Assembly: GCA_045531235.1 (NCBI GenBank)
Contig: JAZSDQ010000047.1
Coordinates: 1 to 7,760, forward strand
Length of the DNA: 7,760 nt
DNA from: RGIG5579 sp045531235
GTDB lineage: Bacteria; Bacillota; Clostridia; Oscillospirales; SIG627
Direction of reading: 5' to 3'
The notes under the pieces were generated by a model, which searched no databases, was not told where the DNA came from, and saw nothing but the letters and a program-made list of their open reading frames with translations. A program made the position numbers and the translations under genes. Shown here piece after piece: positions 1-6,675 of the stretch (position 1 is its first letter; every line of letters begins with the position of its first letter).

Positions 1-2
1 AC

Positions 3-119
3 CTGCGCTGGTTTTCGGAAGGACTGCTGCTCAAAATGTCCGCTTCCCTGATAGGCGGATTTATCGCAGCGGTCTATGAAACTCTACTCTCGGGTCTGAC
101 GCTCACAACCGTTCTCTTC
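3..119 (+). other. Membrane-protein-like coding fragment, possibly the C-terminal part of FtsX in inverted orientation
   Basis: Read on the plus strand from position 3, this stretch is open and gives a protein-like, strongly hydrophobic segment. It begins LRWFSEGLLL and continues through SLIGGFIAAVYETLL, about 39 codons in all. The minus-strand frames here look less like protein: the ftsE frame stops at 74-76 and the others give polar, unpatterned peptides. An aromatic/Arg stretch followed by an EG-containing helix with small residues recalls the last membrane segments of FtsX and related ABC permeases, and FtsX is FtsE's usual partner. That identity is an inference from a short stretch and is weak. 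The frame stays open beyond 120, but there it is only the antisense of ftsE, so the real fragment probably ends near 119. It runs opposite to ftsE, which is not how ftsX is normally placed. Confidence 0.3.
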
Positions 120-310
120 GGCGTATCAATGATAATTCTGCCGCCGGTAGGCTTTTCTTCACAGAGAAGAAGCTTTGTCAGCGTGGTTTTTCCTGCGCCG
201 CTTGCGCCCACAACAAAGACAAACTCTCCGTCCTGTATCTCCAGATCCACATTTTTCAAGGCCTTGGTTCCGTTGGGATAGACCTTGGTAACATTATCAA
301 ATACAATCAT
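74..310 (-). CDS. ftsE: Cell division ATP-binding protein FtsE, N-terminal part only (broken)
   Basis: FtsE is the cytoplasmic ATPase of the FtsEX complex, which couples ATP hydrolysis to peptidoglycan hydrolase activation at the division septum. The first ~62 residues fit the family closely: MIVFDNVTKVYPNGT at the start, the GEFVFVVG strand, and a Walker A motif GASGAGKT at residues 35-42, then KLLL and EEKPTGGRIII. After the residues ID, near position 120, similarity ends abruptly. The expected RR..PYLRR region and the VFQDFRLL Q-loop are missing in all three frames, and the frame stops at 74-76. A full FtsE is about 225-230 residues, so roughly 160 are absent. The start ATG at 308-310 has an AAGGAAA Shine-Dalgarno and lies 16 bases after the stop of the CdaR-type gene, so the two are probably co-transcribed. 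The loss may be a real rearrangement or a chimeric join at the sequence end. Confidence 0.85.
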   Translation of the reverse strand: MIVFDNVTKVYPNGTKALKNVDLEIQDGEFVFVVGASGAGKTTLTKLLLCEEKPTGGRIIIDTPKRTVVSVRPESRVS

Positions 311-326
311 ATCTTTTCCTTATCGT

Positions 327-1406
327 TTAATACTTTCCGTTTTTGGAGGACAGATACTTTTTAACCATAAGTGCTACTTTAAAGGTGATGGCATGCTCAA
401 ATTCACGAAGATCAAGACCTGTGATCTTACGGATCTTCTCAAGACGGTAAACCAAGGTATTTCTATGAACGAAAAGCTTACGGGAAGTTTCAGATACATT
501 GAGATTGTTTTCAAAGAAGCTTTGAATGGTAAGGAGTGTTTCCCGATCCAGGCTTTCGATGGCACCTTTCTTAAACACCTCGTTAAGGAACATATCGCAA
601 AGGGTGGTAGGAAGCTGATAGATCAGTCTGCCGATACCGAGATTTTCGTAATTCACAACGCTCTTTTCGGTATCAAACACCTTGCCGACTTCAATGGCAA
701 CCTGCGCTTCTTTATAAGAACGGGCAATATCCTTCAAAGAGGAAGCTACCGTTCCCACACCGACGATAACCTTGAGGTAAAACTCGCTTTGAATGGTATC
801 CACAATGCTGCGAGCAAGCTTTTCGGGCTGAACTTTTTCAGAACTGTGAAGTTCGTGAATGAGTGCGACATCGTTTTCGCCGACGCTGATGACGTAATCG
901 CGATTGCGGTCGGGATACATATTCTGAATAACATCGATGGGTACAATATCCCCTTTATTACTGAACTTAATGAGAAGCACCACGCGGTCAATTTCATTGA
1001 CGATGTGAAGCTCCTTGGATTTGACGTAAATATCGCTGGGAAGAATATTATCCAGGATAATATTCTTAATAAAGCTGGATTTGTCATATTTTTCATCGTA
1101 GAGAGCTTTGATCTGATTCAAAGAAACGGCAAGCAACTCGGACGCAAACTTTGCGGTATCCCCTTCTCCCTCTACAAAAACATAATATTCCACTTTTCCA
1201 ACGCCAATGGGACGGAAGGTATATCCGCCGGAAAAGAAAGCTTCTCCGGTATAGTACAGTTCTTCCTTGACGCCGTTCAGCATTTCACCAATACGGACAA
1301 GCTCACTGCAAGCAATGACGATACCCTCAGTATCAACGACACCGAGAACACTGTCTACCGAATCCTTCATTTGATGAACTACACTTTGAAACAATCTGTT
1401 TGACAT
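327..1406 (-). CDS. CdaR/PucR-type helix-turn-helix transcriptional regulator
   Basis: This is a 359-residue cytoplasmic regulator of the CdaR (sugar diacid) / PucR superfamily. Residues ~1-135 form an N-terminal sensory-type region (GVVDTEGIVIACSE near residue 22) with no ligand visible from sequence. Residues ~140-280 look like the degenerate GGDEF-like domain of the family, including the SYKEAQVAIEVGKVFD segment. The C terminus, about 291-351, is the HTH_30 DNA-binding domain: LNVSETSRKLFVHRNTLVYRL, with the helix-turn-helix around 304-325, and KITGLDLREFEHAITFKVAL after it. The start ATG at 1404-1406 has a GAGGT ribosome binding site, and a sigma-A-like promoter lies at 1476-1504. The gene is followed after 16 bases by ftsE. 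A CdaR-like gene beside ftsE is, to my recollection, recurrent in Clostridia, so it may act on division or envelope genes. That role is inferred, and its targets are unknown. Confidence 0.88.
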   Translation of the reverse strand: MSNRLFQSVVHQMKDSVDSVLGVVDTEGIVIACSELVRIGEMLNGVKEELYYTGEAFFSGGYTFRPIGVGKVEYYVFVEGEGDTAKFASELLAVSLNQIKALYDEKYDKSSFIKNIILDNILPSDIYVKSKELHIVNEIDRVVLLIKFSNKGDIVPIDVIQNMYPDRNRDYVISVGENDVALIHELHSSEKVQPEKLARSIVDTIQSEFYLKVIVGVGTVASSLKDIARSYKEAQVAIEVGKVFDTEKSVVNYENLGIGRLIYQLPTTLCDMFLNEVFKKGAIESLDRETLLTIQSFFENNLNVSETSRKLFVHRNTLVYRLEKIRKITGLDLREFEHAITFKVALMVKKYLSSKNGKY

Positions 1407-1438
1407 TTAATCTACCTCAACAGTATTTTTCTGTAATC

Positions 1439-1454
1439 TTGTTAAATTCAACAA
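1439..1454. promoter_or_regulatory. Short inverted repeat in the CdaR-type gene leader, possible operator
   Basis: TTGTT at 1439-1443 and AACAA at 1450-1454 form a small palindrome around AAATTC. It sits between the predicted transcription start (about 1469) and the ribosome binding site of the minus-strand regulator gene. An autoregulatory operator is possible. A related TTGTTAAA string occurs upstream on the minus strand at about 1518-1525. In AT-rich DNA a 5-bp palindrome is weak evidence. Confidence 0.2.
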
Positions 1455-1475
1455 AACTGAGTACAAACCATAAGC

Positions 1476-1504
1476 ATTATACACAATGACGAAACATTTT
1501 TCAA
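1476..1504 (-). promoter_or_regulatory. Sigma-A-like promoter of the CdaR-type regulator / ftsE
   Basis: On the minus strand TTGAAA (1499-1504) and a perfect TATAAT (1476-1481) are separated by 17 bases. Transcription would start near 1469, giving a leader of about 60 bases before the ATG at 1406. This lies downstream of the rsmE terminator, so the regulator and ftsE form a separate transcription unit. Confidence 0.72.
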
Positions 1505-1567
1505 TAGAAAATTATAAATTTTAACAAATGTTTTTTTAATTTATTGTCTTTTTTGACCAATTACACC

Positions 1568-1604
1568 AAAAAAAAGAAGCTTTGAATATATCAAAGCTCT
1601 TTTT
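1568..1604 (-). terminator. Intrinsic terminator of rsmE
   Basis: Read on the minus strand, AGCTTTGA and TCAAAGCT (plus-strand arms 1591-1598 and 1578-1585) form an 8-bp perfect stem with a 5-base loop. It is followed by a U-run from the eight consecutive A at 1568-1575. The stem overlaps the rsmE stop codon at 1591-1593, so the terminator is partly inside the gene. Confidence 0.85.
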
Positions 1605-2343
1605 CGTATGAAATCATAGCCAAAACAGCAGATGCGGCGGTTTCTGTCCGAAGAATTCTATTTCCCAAAGAAACCGTAGAAATGTGATTTTCTTGCAATA
1701 GTTTCTTTTCTCTCGGTGAAATTCCGCCCTCAGGACCGATGAAAAACGATGCTGTGGAAAAATCTTTTTTCAATTCCTCTTTCAGGCTTTTTTCCGTTTC
1801 CGCTTCGTAGCATGCAAAGGCGAGATCGTCATTCTTCATGAAAGGAATGGCACTGTCCAGATCGGGCAGGATCTCAACCGATACCTTTCTTCCCCTGCCG
1901 CATTGTTTGGCAGCTTCTTCCGTGATTTTTTCAAAGCGTGAGATTTTTTTATCCTCTCCCGCGGGTGTGGGGACGGAATGATCCGTATAGACGAAAACAA
2001 TGCGCCCAACGCCAAGTTCCGTACATTTTTGCAGAATAGAGTCTGTCTTCTTGCCTTTGGGCATCCCTTGATAAACGGTGATAAATACCGGTGATTCAGA
2101 CCGGCTTTTCATACCGGAAAGAGGCTTTAGTACCACCTCAGGGGCTTTTTTTCCGCCGGAGAAGGATTCAATTTCACAAGAAATCTCCGTTCCGTCGGCG
2201 CAAAGCACAGAAACCTCCTCACCGACCCGTGCACGCAAGGAAACGGAGAGATGGTAGGCATTTTCCTCTCTCAAAACGATATGCTCGGGAAGCGGCTGTG
2301 AAATATCGTAGATCTCATCGGGGGGCAAAAAGAATCTTGGCAT
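1591..2343 (-). CDS. rsmE: 16S rRNA (uracil(1498)-N(3))-methyltransferase RsmE
   Basis: RsmE methylates N3 of U1498 in 16S rRNA within the 30S subunit, using S-adenosylmethionine. The 250-residue product has the usual layout and length. An N-terminal PUA-like RNA-binding domain (about 1-75) begins MPRFFLP, the family's typical opening. A SPOUT methyltransferase domain follows with QGMPKGKKTDSILQKCTELG, the EEAAKQCGRGR motif, GPEGG at 203-207 and LGNRILRTETA at 226-236; the last two form the knotted SAM-binding site. I prefer the ATG at 2341-2343 to the one at 2347-2349. The AAAGGAG Shine-Dalgarno abuts the upstream ATG directly but lies six bases before the downstream one, which also matches the family N terminus. 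The gene has its own promoter, diverges from the methionine gamma-lyase-like gene, and ends in its own terminator. In many Firmicutes rsmE follows prmA, but no prmA is adjacent here. Confidence 0.95.
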   Translation of the reverse strand: MPRFFLPPDEIYDISQPLPEHIVLREENAYHLSVSLRARVGEEVSVLCADGTEISCEIESFSGGKKAPEVVLKPLSGMKSRSESPVFITVYQGMPKGKKTDSILQKCTELGVGRIVFVYTDHSVPTPAGEDKKISRFEKITEEAAKQCGRGRKVSVEILPDLDSAIPFMKNDDLAFACYEAETEKSLKEELKKDFSTASFFIGPEGGISPREKKLLQENHISTVSLGNRILRTETAASAVLAMISYEKEL

Positions 2344-2369
2344 ATACATCTCCTTTGTTTTGTAAATCC

Positions 2370-2397
2370 ATTATACGACTTGTCAAGTTTTTGTCAA
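2370..2397 (-). promoter_or_regulatory. Sigma-A-like promoter of rsmE
   Basis: On the minus strand a perfect TTGACA (2392-2397) and a perfect TATAAT (2370-2375) are 16 bases apart. The leader to the chosen ATG at 2343 is short, about 20 bases, and contains AAAGGAG. A second TTGACAA copy lies inside the spacer at 2380-2386, exactly 11 bases from the first; it is too close to the -10 to serve as a -35. Confidence 0.8.
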
Positions 2398-2426
2398 ATA
2401 CAAAGATAAAAAATCGTGAATTTCGG

Positions 2427-2455
2427 TTGATTCGGCCATCCTTTTATGTTACAAT
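2427..2455 (+). promoter_or_regulatory. Extended -10 promoter of the methionine gamma-lyase-like gene / gpmI operon
   Basis: TTGATT (2427-2432), 17 bases, then TACAAT (2450-2455), preceded by TG at 2447-2448 as an extended -10. Transcription would start near 2462, with a short leader to the ATG at 2485. It is back-to-back with the rsmE promoter, with 29 bases between the two -35 boxes. Confidence 0.7.
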
Positions 2456-2484
2456 GGTGAGAGAAATCTGAAAAGAGGAAAAAA

Positions 2485-3759
2485 ATGATAGAAATTACTC
2501 CCTCCGCGCTTCGTTTGGCAAAAGAAACCGAAGCGGAATTGCGAGAGGAATTTGAAAAAATTGACGATATGGCGTTTCGAAATCAAAGGAAGATCTTAAA
2601 CGCTTTTCGTGAGGAAAAAGTGTCCACGGAATGCTTTAACCCTACTACAGGCTACGGATACGACGATATGGGCAGAGAAACTCTTGACCGTATTTGGGCG
2701 AGAGTGATGGAGTCGGAGGCTGCTTTCGTACGGCACAGCATTTTATCGGGCACCCACGCGCTGACCGTCGGCCTTTTCGGTCTCCTTCGCCCCGGTGACA
2801 CGATGCTTGCCATCACGGGTACCCCTTACGATACGCTTCGCAGTGTCATCGGCATCACGGGAGAAGACGGAAGCGGAAGTCTGAAGGACTTCGGTATCCG
2901 CTATGAGGAAATTGAATTGAAAGAGGATTCCTCTCTGGATGAGGATGCCATCCGGCGTCGCCTTGAACAAAGCGATGTAAAAATGGTGTATCTTCAGAAA
3001 AGTCCCGGTTACAGCACCAGAAAGCCTTTGGGAAATCACGTCATAAAAAGAGCGGTAGAAATCGTTCGTGAGATGAAAAGCCGCGCTTACGTTGTGGTAG
3101 ACAATTGCTATGCAGAATTCTGCGAGGAGCATGAGCCGCCTTACTACGGCGCCGATCTTTGCATTGGTTCGCTGATTAAAAATCCCGGCGGCGGTATGGC
3201 TGAAAGTGGCGGCTATCTGGCAGGTACCAAAGAAGCCGTAGAAAAATGCGCCCAGCGCTACTCCTGCCCCGGAATCGGACTGGAGATCGGCGCGAGCCTC
3301 GGTCACACAAAAAGCATATACAAAGGCCTTTTTTACGCTCCTCACACAGTGGCACAGGCGCTGAAAACAGCTGTTTTCTCTGCAGGACTGTTTGAAAAAA
3401 TGGGATATGACGTCATTCCCTCCTCCAAGGATCCCAGATACGATATTGTTCAGCAGATCTCATTAAAAGACGGAAAAAAGGTAGAGGGCTTTTGCAAAGG
3501 GCTGCAAAGCGCTTCTCCCGTTGACAGCCACGTTACCCCCATTCCGTGGGCAATGCCGGGATATCAGGACGAGGTCATCATGGCGGCAGGCGCCTTCACC
3601 CAAGGCTCATCCATTGAACTTTCCGCCGATGCTCCTATGAGATACCCGTTTACGGTATATATGCAAGGAGGCTTGACCTACGAAAGCGGAAGACTTGGAA
3701 TTCTTGCAGCAGCGGAAGAAGTCTTAGCCATTGAAAAACAAAATTCTGAAAAACTATAA
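2485..3759 (+). CDS. Methionine gamma-lyase family protein (YnbB / 'aluminium resistance' type), PLP-dependent
   Basis: This 424-residue protein belongs to the fold-type I PLP enzymes of the Met_gamma_lyase family (Bacillus YnbB, often labelled aluminium resistance protein). Full family length is present. Recognisable segments are NPTTGYGYDDMGRETLDRIWA near the start; VRHSILSGTHAL, which places the cofactor phosphate-binding loop; a conserved VYLQKSPGYSTR stretch; VVVDNCYAEF with Asp206, expected to contact the PLP ring nitrogen; and GSLIKNPGGG with Lys232, the expected Schiff-base lysine. The enzyme is cytoplasmic. Its true substrate is not established: the fold suggests lyase chemistry on a sulphur amino acid or cystathionine-like compound, and the aluminium link is a historical label. 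The start has a GAGGA ribosome binding site at 2475-2479. It is the first gene of an operon with gpmI, 15 bases downstream. Confidence 0.92.
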   Translation: MIEITPSALRLAKETEAELREEFEKIDDMAFRNQRKILNAFREEKVSTECFNPTTGYGYDDMGRETLDRIWARVMESEAAFVRHSILSGTHALTVGLFGLLRPGDTMLAITGTPYDTLRSVIGITGEDGSGSLKDFGIRYEEIELKEDSSLDEDAIRRRLEQSDVKMVYLQKSPGYSTRKPLGNHVIKRAVEIVREMKSRAYVVVDNCYAEFCEEHEPPYYGADLCIGSLIKNPGGGMAESGGYLAGTKEAVEKCAQRYSCPGIGLEIGASLGHTKSIYKGLFYAPHTVAQALKTAVFSAGLFEKMGYDVIPSSKDPRYDIVQQISLKDGKKVEGFCKGLQSASPVDSHVTPIPWAMPGYQDEVIMAAGAFTQGSSIELSADAPMRYPFTVYMQGGLTYESGRLGILAAAEEVLAIEKQNSEKL

Positions 3760-3774
3760 GAAAGAGGATAGATT

Positions 3775-5418
3775 ATGAAGCTTGTTGAATTGAAGAAGAA
3801 AATTGATGTAAAAGGTCCCGTAGCAGTCCTGGTTCTGGACGGCGTAGGACTGAATCCCAAAACCACGGGCAATGCAGTTGCCTCCGCCGCAACTCCTACC
3901 TTGGACCGTTTGATGAAGGACTACCCCACCCTGAGTCTGAAGGCGCACGGCACGGCAGTCGGTCTTCCCTCCGATGACGATATGGGTAACTCCGAAGTCG
4001 GTCACAATGCTCTGGGCTCCGGTCAGATCTTTGCGCAAGGCGCAAAGCTTGTATCCAATTCTATTGAAAGCGGAAAGATCTACGAAGGCGACGGTTGGAA
4101 AAAAGTCAGCGGAAACTGCAAGAAAAACGATTCTACCCTTCACTTTATGGGTCTGTTCTCCGACGGTAACGTGCACTCTCATATCGACCACTTGAAAGCA
4201 CTGATCGCTCAGGCAAAAAGCGAAGGCATTAAAAAGGTTCGCATTCACATTTTGCTCGACGGCAGAGACGTGGCAGAAACCAGTGCTCTGGAATACGTAG
4301 AGCCTTTTGAAGAATATCTTGCTTCCCTGAACGGTGACGGATTTGATGCAAAAATTGCTTCCGGCGGCGGAAGAATGAGCATTACCATGGACCGCTATGA
4401 AGCCAACTGGCAGATGGTAAAAGCAGGCTGGGATATTCACGTTCTCGGTGAAGGCAGAACTTTCCCTTCCGCAAAAGAAGCCATTGAAACCTACAGAAAT
4501 GAGCTGCACGTCATTGACCAGGATCTTCCCGGCTTTGTCATTGCAGAAAACGGCGCTCCCGTGGGTACCATTGAAGACGGTGACGGCGTGATCTTCTTCA
4601 ACTTCCGCGGTGACCGATCCATTGAGATCTCCAAAGCCTTCTGCGATGAAGAATTCCCCTATTTTGACCGTGTACGCTTCCCCAAGACTGCATACGCCGG
4701 CATGCTGGAATATGACGGAGACCTTCACATTCCGCCCGTATATTTGGTTGCTCCCCCCGAAATTACCAATACCATGGGTGAATATCTTGCCGAAGCGCCC
4801 TTCCAATCCCTTGCTGTCAGTGAAACTCAAAAATACGGCCACGTAACTTATTTCTGGAACGGAAACAAGTCCGGCAAATACAGCGAAGAAAAAGAGACCT
4901 ATCAGGAGATCCCCTCCGACGTCGTTCCTTTTGAGCAAAGACCTTGGATGAAATGCGCTGAAATTACCGACGTTCTCGTAGACGCCATTAAGAGCGGTAA
5001 ATACAAATTTATCCGTGCAAACTTCCCCAACGGTGATATGGTAGGTCACACCGGTAACATGAAGGCTACCATGATCAGCATGGAAGCTTTGGATCTTTGT
5101 CTTGACCGTATTCTTGCTGCTCTTGACGAAGTAGGCGGTGTAGCTCTCATTACCGCAGACCACGGCAATGCAGACGAAATGTACGAATTGGATAAGAAAA
5201 CCGGTGAAGCAAAAAAGAACAAGGACGGCTCTCTCAAATCCAAGACCAGCCACACCTTAAATCCCGTTCCCTGTATTTTCTATGACAATTTCAACAAAGA
5301 GAAATACAATGTAAAATCCGGATCCTTTGGCCTTGCAAATGTTGCCGCTACCACGGTAAACCTTCTCGGATACGAAGCTCCCGAAATGTGGAACGAAAGC
5401 ATGATCGAAGTAAAATAA
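3775..5418 (+). CDS. gpmI: 2,3-bisphosphoglycerate-independent phosphoglycerate mutase, long plant-like form
   Basis: GpmI interconverts 3- and 2-phosphoglycerate in glycolysis through a phosphoserine intermediate, needing two Mn2+ ions. The expected metal and catalytic residues are visible: Asp22 in VLDGVG, the nucleophile Ser73 in MGNSEVGH, Asp421 and His425 in NGDMVGHTG, Asp462-His463 in TADHGNADE, and His493 in TSHTLNPVP. The alkaline-phosphatase-like domain is split around the phosphotransferase domain, which carries IASGGGRM and MDRYEANW. At 547 residues it is longer than the common ~510-residue bacterial form. GHVTYFWNGNKSGKY, IPSD and a Lys-rich insert before TSHTL (about residues 470-490) match the plant/trypanosomatid type. 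GAGGA at 3765-3769 serves the ATG at 3775. It lies 15 bases after the lyase-like gene and ends at the 5428-5460 terminator. Codon use resembles its neighbours, so there is no sign of recent transfer. Confidence 0.97.
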   Translation: MKLVELKKKIDVKGPVAVLVLDGVGLNPKTTGNAVASAATPTLDRLMKDYPTLSLKAHGTAVGLPSDDDMGNSEVGHNALGSGQIFAQGAKLVSNSIESGKIYEGDGWKKVSGNCKKNDSTLHFMGLFSDGNVHSHIDHLKALIAQAKSEGIKKVRIHILLDGRDVAETSALEYVEPFEEYLASLNGDGFDAKIASGGGRMSITMDRYEANWQMVKAGWDIHVLGEGRTFPSAKEAIETYRNELHVIDQDLPGFVIAENGAPVGTIEDGDGVIFFNFRGDRSIEISKAFCDEEFPYFDRVRFPKTAYAGMLEYDGDLHIPPVYLVAPPEITNTMGEYLAEAPFQSLAVSETQKYGHVTYFWNGNKSGKYSEEKETYQEIPSDVVPFEQRPWMKCAEITDVLVDAIKSGKYKFIRANFPNGDMVGHTGNMKATMISMEALDLCLDRILAALDEVGGVALITADHGNADEMYELDKKTGEAKKNKDGSLKSKTSHTLNPVPCIFYDNFNKEKYNVKSGSFGLANVAATTVNLLGYEAPEMWNESMIEVK

Positions 5419-5427
5419 AAAAGCAGA

Positions 5428-5460
5428 ACACCCCAAGGCTCTGCCTTGGGGTGTTTTTTT
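5428..5460 (+). terminator. Strong intrinsic terminator of gpmI, possibly bidirectional
   Basis: A perfect 12-bp stem (5428-5439 with 5443-5454) closes a 3-base TCT loop and runs straight into T7 at 5454-5460. It starts ten bases after the gpmI stop codon. On the minus strand the same stem is followed within a few bases by a U-rich stretch (from AAAAAAG at 5417-5423), so it may also end the small minus-strand gene at 5477-5557. Confidence 0.95.
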
Positions 5461-5476
5461 GCGCGAATGCGCTGCT

Positions 5477-5557
5477 TTATTCTCTTGTGACCTGAAAAAG
5501 ACACATACAGAAAACTCCGATAATGCTTCCGATCACGATTCCAAAGAGAAAATCCAT
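5477..5557 (-). CDS. 26-residue single-helix membrane protein, DUF3789-like
   Basis: A short minus-strand gene of 26 codons plus TAA. The product starts MDFLFGIVIG and continues with SIIGVF, CMCLFQ and VTRE: one hydrophobic helix of about 20 residues with regularly spaced glycines (6, 10 and 14), two cysteines at 17 and 19, and a short polar tail. Helix, then GVF..CL, then a short charged end, is the pattern of the tiny DUF3789 proteins of Firmicutes, whose function is unknown. Three things support a real gene: an AAAGGAA ribosome binding site nine bases before the ATG, a TTGAAT-16-TATAAT promoter just upstream at 5607-5634, and a terminator stem downstream. It follows the recombinase gene on the same strand with a 56-base gap, so read-through is also possible. 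Very short genes like this are usually missed. Family assignment is from memory of the pattern. Confidence 0.6.
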   Translation of the reverse strand: MDFLFGIVIGSIIGVFCMCLFQVTRE

Positions 5558-5606
5558 TTTCGACCGTTCCTTTGTTTTTTTCTTAGTATGCCGAAAAAAA
5601 GAACAA

Positions 5607-5634
5607 ATTATACCTAGATCTTCAAATCATTCAA
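5607..5634 (-). promoter_or_regulatory. Promoter for the 26-residue membrane protein gene
   Basis: On the minus strand TTGAAT (5629-5634), 16 bases, then a perfect TATAAT (5607-5612). The -35 box lies inside the last codons of the recombinase gene and the -10 box lies immediately after its stop codon at 5614-5616. The predicted leader to the ATG at 5557 is about 43 bases. Confidence 0.6.
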
Positions 5635-6588
5635 AGGATTTTCTTTCATTGCATTTTTCATTTGTTCATCGCTGACATGGGTATAGATCTGCGTGGTATT
5701 CAGCTGTTCATGGCCGAGAATATCCTTCAGCACGCGAACATCTACCTTACCTGTTCCGTACATTAAGGTTGCGGCGGTATGGCGAAGCTTATGAACAGAA
5801 TACTTTTTATTTCCAAGCCCTGCAAGATCCAGATATTTATATACCAGCCACTGAACGGTTTTTACCGATAAGCGAAGGTGGTTTCTGCTAATGAAAAGGG
5901 CGTTCGGATCTTTACAAAAATTTGCCTGTCTTTCGTGAAGATACTCCCCCAGTGCGCTTTGGCAAGCATCGTTCAGATAGATCATTCTCTGCTTATTCCC
6001 CTTTCCCGTTACGACCATTTGGGTCAGATCTGCACTGAAATCGGAAAGAGAAAGACCTGCAAGCTCAGAAACTCGCATGCCGCAATTCAAAAACAAAGTG
6101 ATAATGGCAAAATCACGCTTGTAGTTTTTGCCGCCTTCTTTTTTTACAGCTTCCAGAAGAAGCTTGCTTTCATCCAAACTTAAAAACTTCGGCAGGGCGT
6201 GCTTGACGTTGGGAGCGTCAATATGCTGAGCAGGATTTTCGGAAATGGAATGCTCTTTATGCGCCAAAAATTTGTAAAAGCCTTTAATGGCAGAAAGCTT
6301 TCTGGCGCGGGCGGCATTGCCGTTTTTTAAAACGGTAGCTGCGTGGAGGAGGTATTCATAGATCTGCTGCGTGGATACAGCACCCACTTCCCGATCACCA
6401 AGCGTGGAGAGATCCAAATTGCCGTTTTCATCCGCGCGATCACGAAAAACAAAGCGGAGAAATGCGCCAAGATCCAGACTGTATTCGTACACAGTCTTTT
6501 CGCTTGCTCCCTGTATGGAAAGCTTATAGGATAAAAATCTTGCAACGCTTGCAGGCATTTCTTCCATTTTGATATTCACCCATCTCAC
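5614..6588 (-). CDS. Tyrosine recombinase, XerC/XerD type
   Basis: A site-specific recombinase that breaks and rejoins DNA through a 3'-phosphotyrosine link. The 324-residue protein is intact, against about 295-310 for XerC/D. Residues ~11-110 form the SAM-like N-terminal core-binding domain (ASVARFLSYKLSIQGASEKTV). The catalytic domain, ~130-315, carries the complete set: Arg172 in CGMRVSELAGL, Lys196 in VTGKGNKQR, His266 and Arg269 in HKLRH, His293 in LGHEQLNTTQ and Tyr302 in IYTHV. The first in-frame start is GTG at 6586-6588, with AGGA six bases upstream. GTG at 6577-6579 and ATG at 6565-6567 or 6556-6558 are possible and would bring the length to the family norm. No integrase-specific domain, excisionase or phage gene is nearby, so a chromosomal Xer role such as dimer resolution fits better than a mobile element. 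Whether it is XerC, XerD or an extra paralogue cannot be told from this window. Confidence 0.93.
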   Translation of the reverse strand: MRWVNIKMEEMPASVARFLSYKLSIQGASEKTVYEYSLDLGAFLRFVFRDRADENGNLDLSTLGDREVGAVSTQQIYEYLLHAATVLKNGNAARARKLSAIKGFYKFLAHKEHSISENPAQHIDAPNVKHALPKFLSLDESKLLLEAVKKEGGKNYKRDFAIITLFLNCGMRVSELAGLSLSDFSADLTQMVVTGKGNKQRMIYLNDACQSALGEYLHERQANFCKDPNALFISRNHLRLSVKTVQWLVYKYLDLAGLGNKKYSVHKLRHTAATLMYGTGKVDVRVLKDILGHEQLNTTQIYTHVSDEQMKNAMKENPLNDLKI

Positions 6589-6675
6589 CTCACTTCCTAT
6601 TTATTTTATACGAATTCTACAAAAAATGCAATATCAAAGAAAAAGTAGCCAATGAAATGGACCACAAGAAAATGC

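Noticed and set aside
285..1403. Long plus-strand open frame (372 codons) opposite the CdaR-type gene
   Set aside because: It is the exact antisense of a well-recognised regulator, has no convincing ribosome binding site, and reads as an unpatterned peptide rich in Asn and Ile.
3754..5253. Minus-strand open frame of 499 codons opposite gpmI
   Set aside because: Antisense shadow of a strongly conserved, codon-biased glycolytic gene, with no ribosome binding site or recognisable domain.
5461..5472. GCGC-GAAT-GCGC palindrome just after the gpmI terminator
   Set aside because: Only four base pairs and no associated signal; too short to assign a role.
5614..6588. Recombinase as marker of an integrated mobile element
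   Set aside because: No tRNA, direct-repeat attachment sites, excisionase, replication or phage genes are seen around it. A core-type Xer protein flanked by ordinary genes fits better.
6591..6618. dif-like sequence beside the recombinase gene (ACTTCCTA followed by AT-rich DNA)
   Set aside because: It shares ACTTCCTA with the Bacillus dif site, but the other arm and spacing do not match. The shared bases are explained by the complement of the gene's GGAAGT ribosome binding region.
6605..6631. Promoter for the recombinase on the minus strand (TATAAA with TTGCAT 15 bases upstream)
   Set aside because: The spacing is poor, and the implied transcription start falls almost on the Shine-Dalgarno, so it is not listed as a feature.
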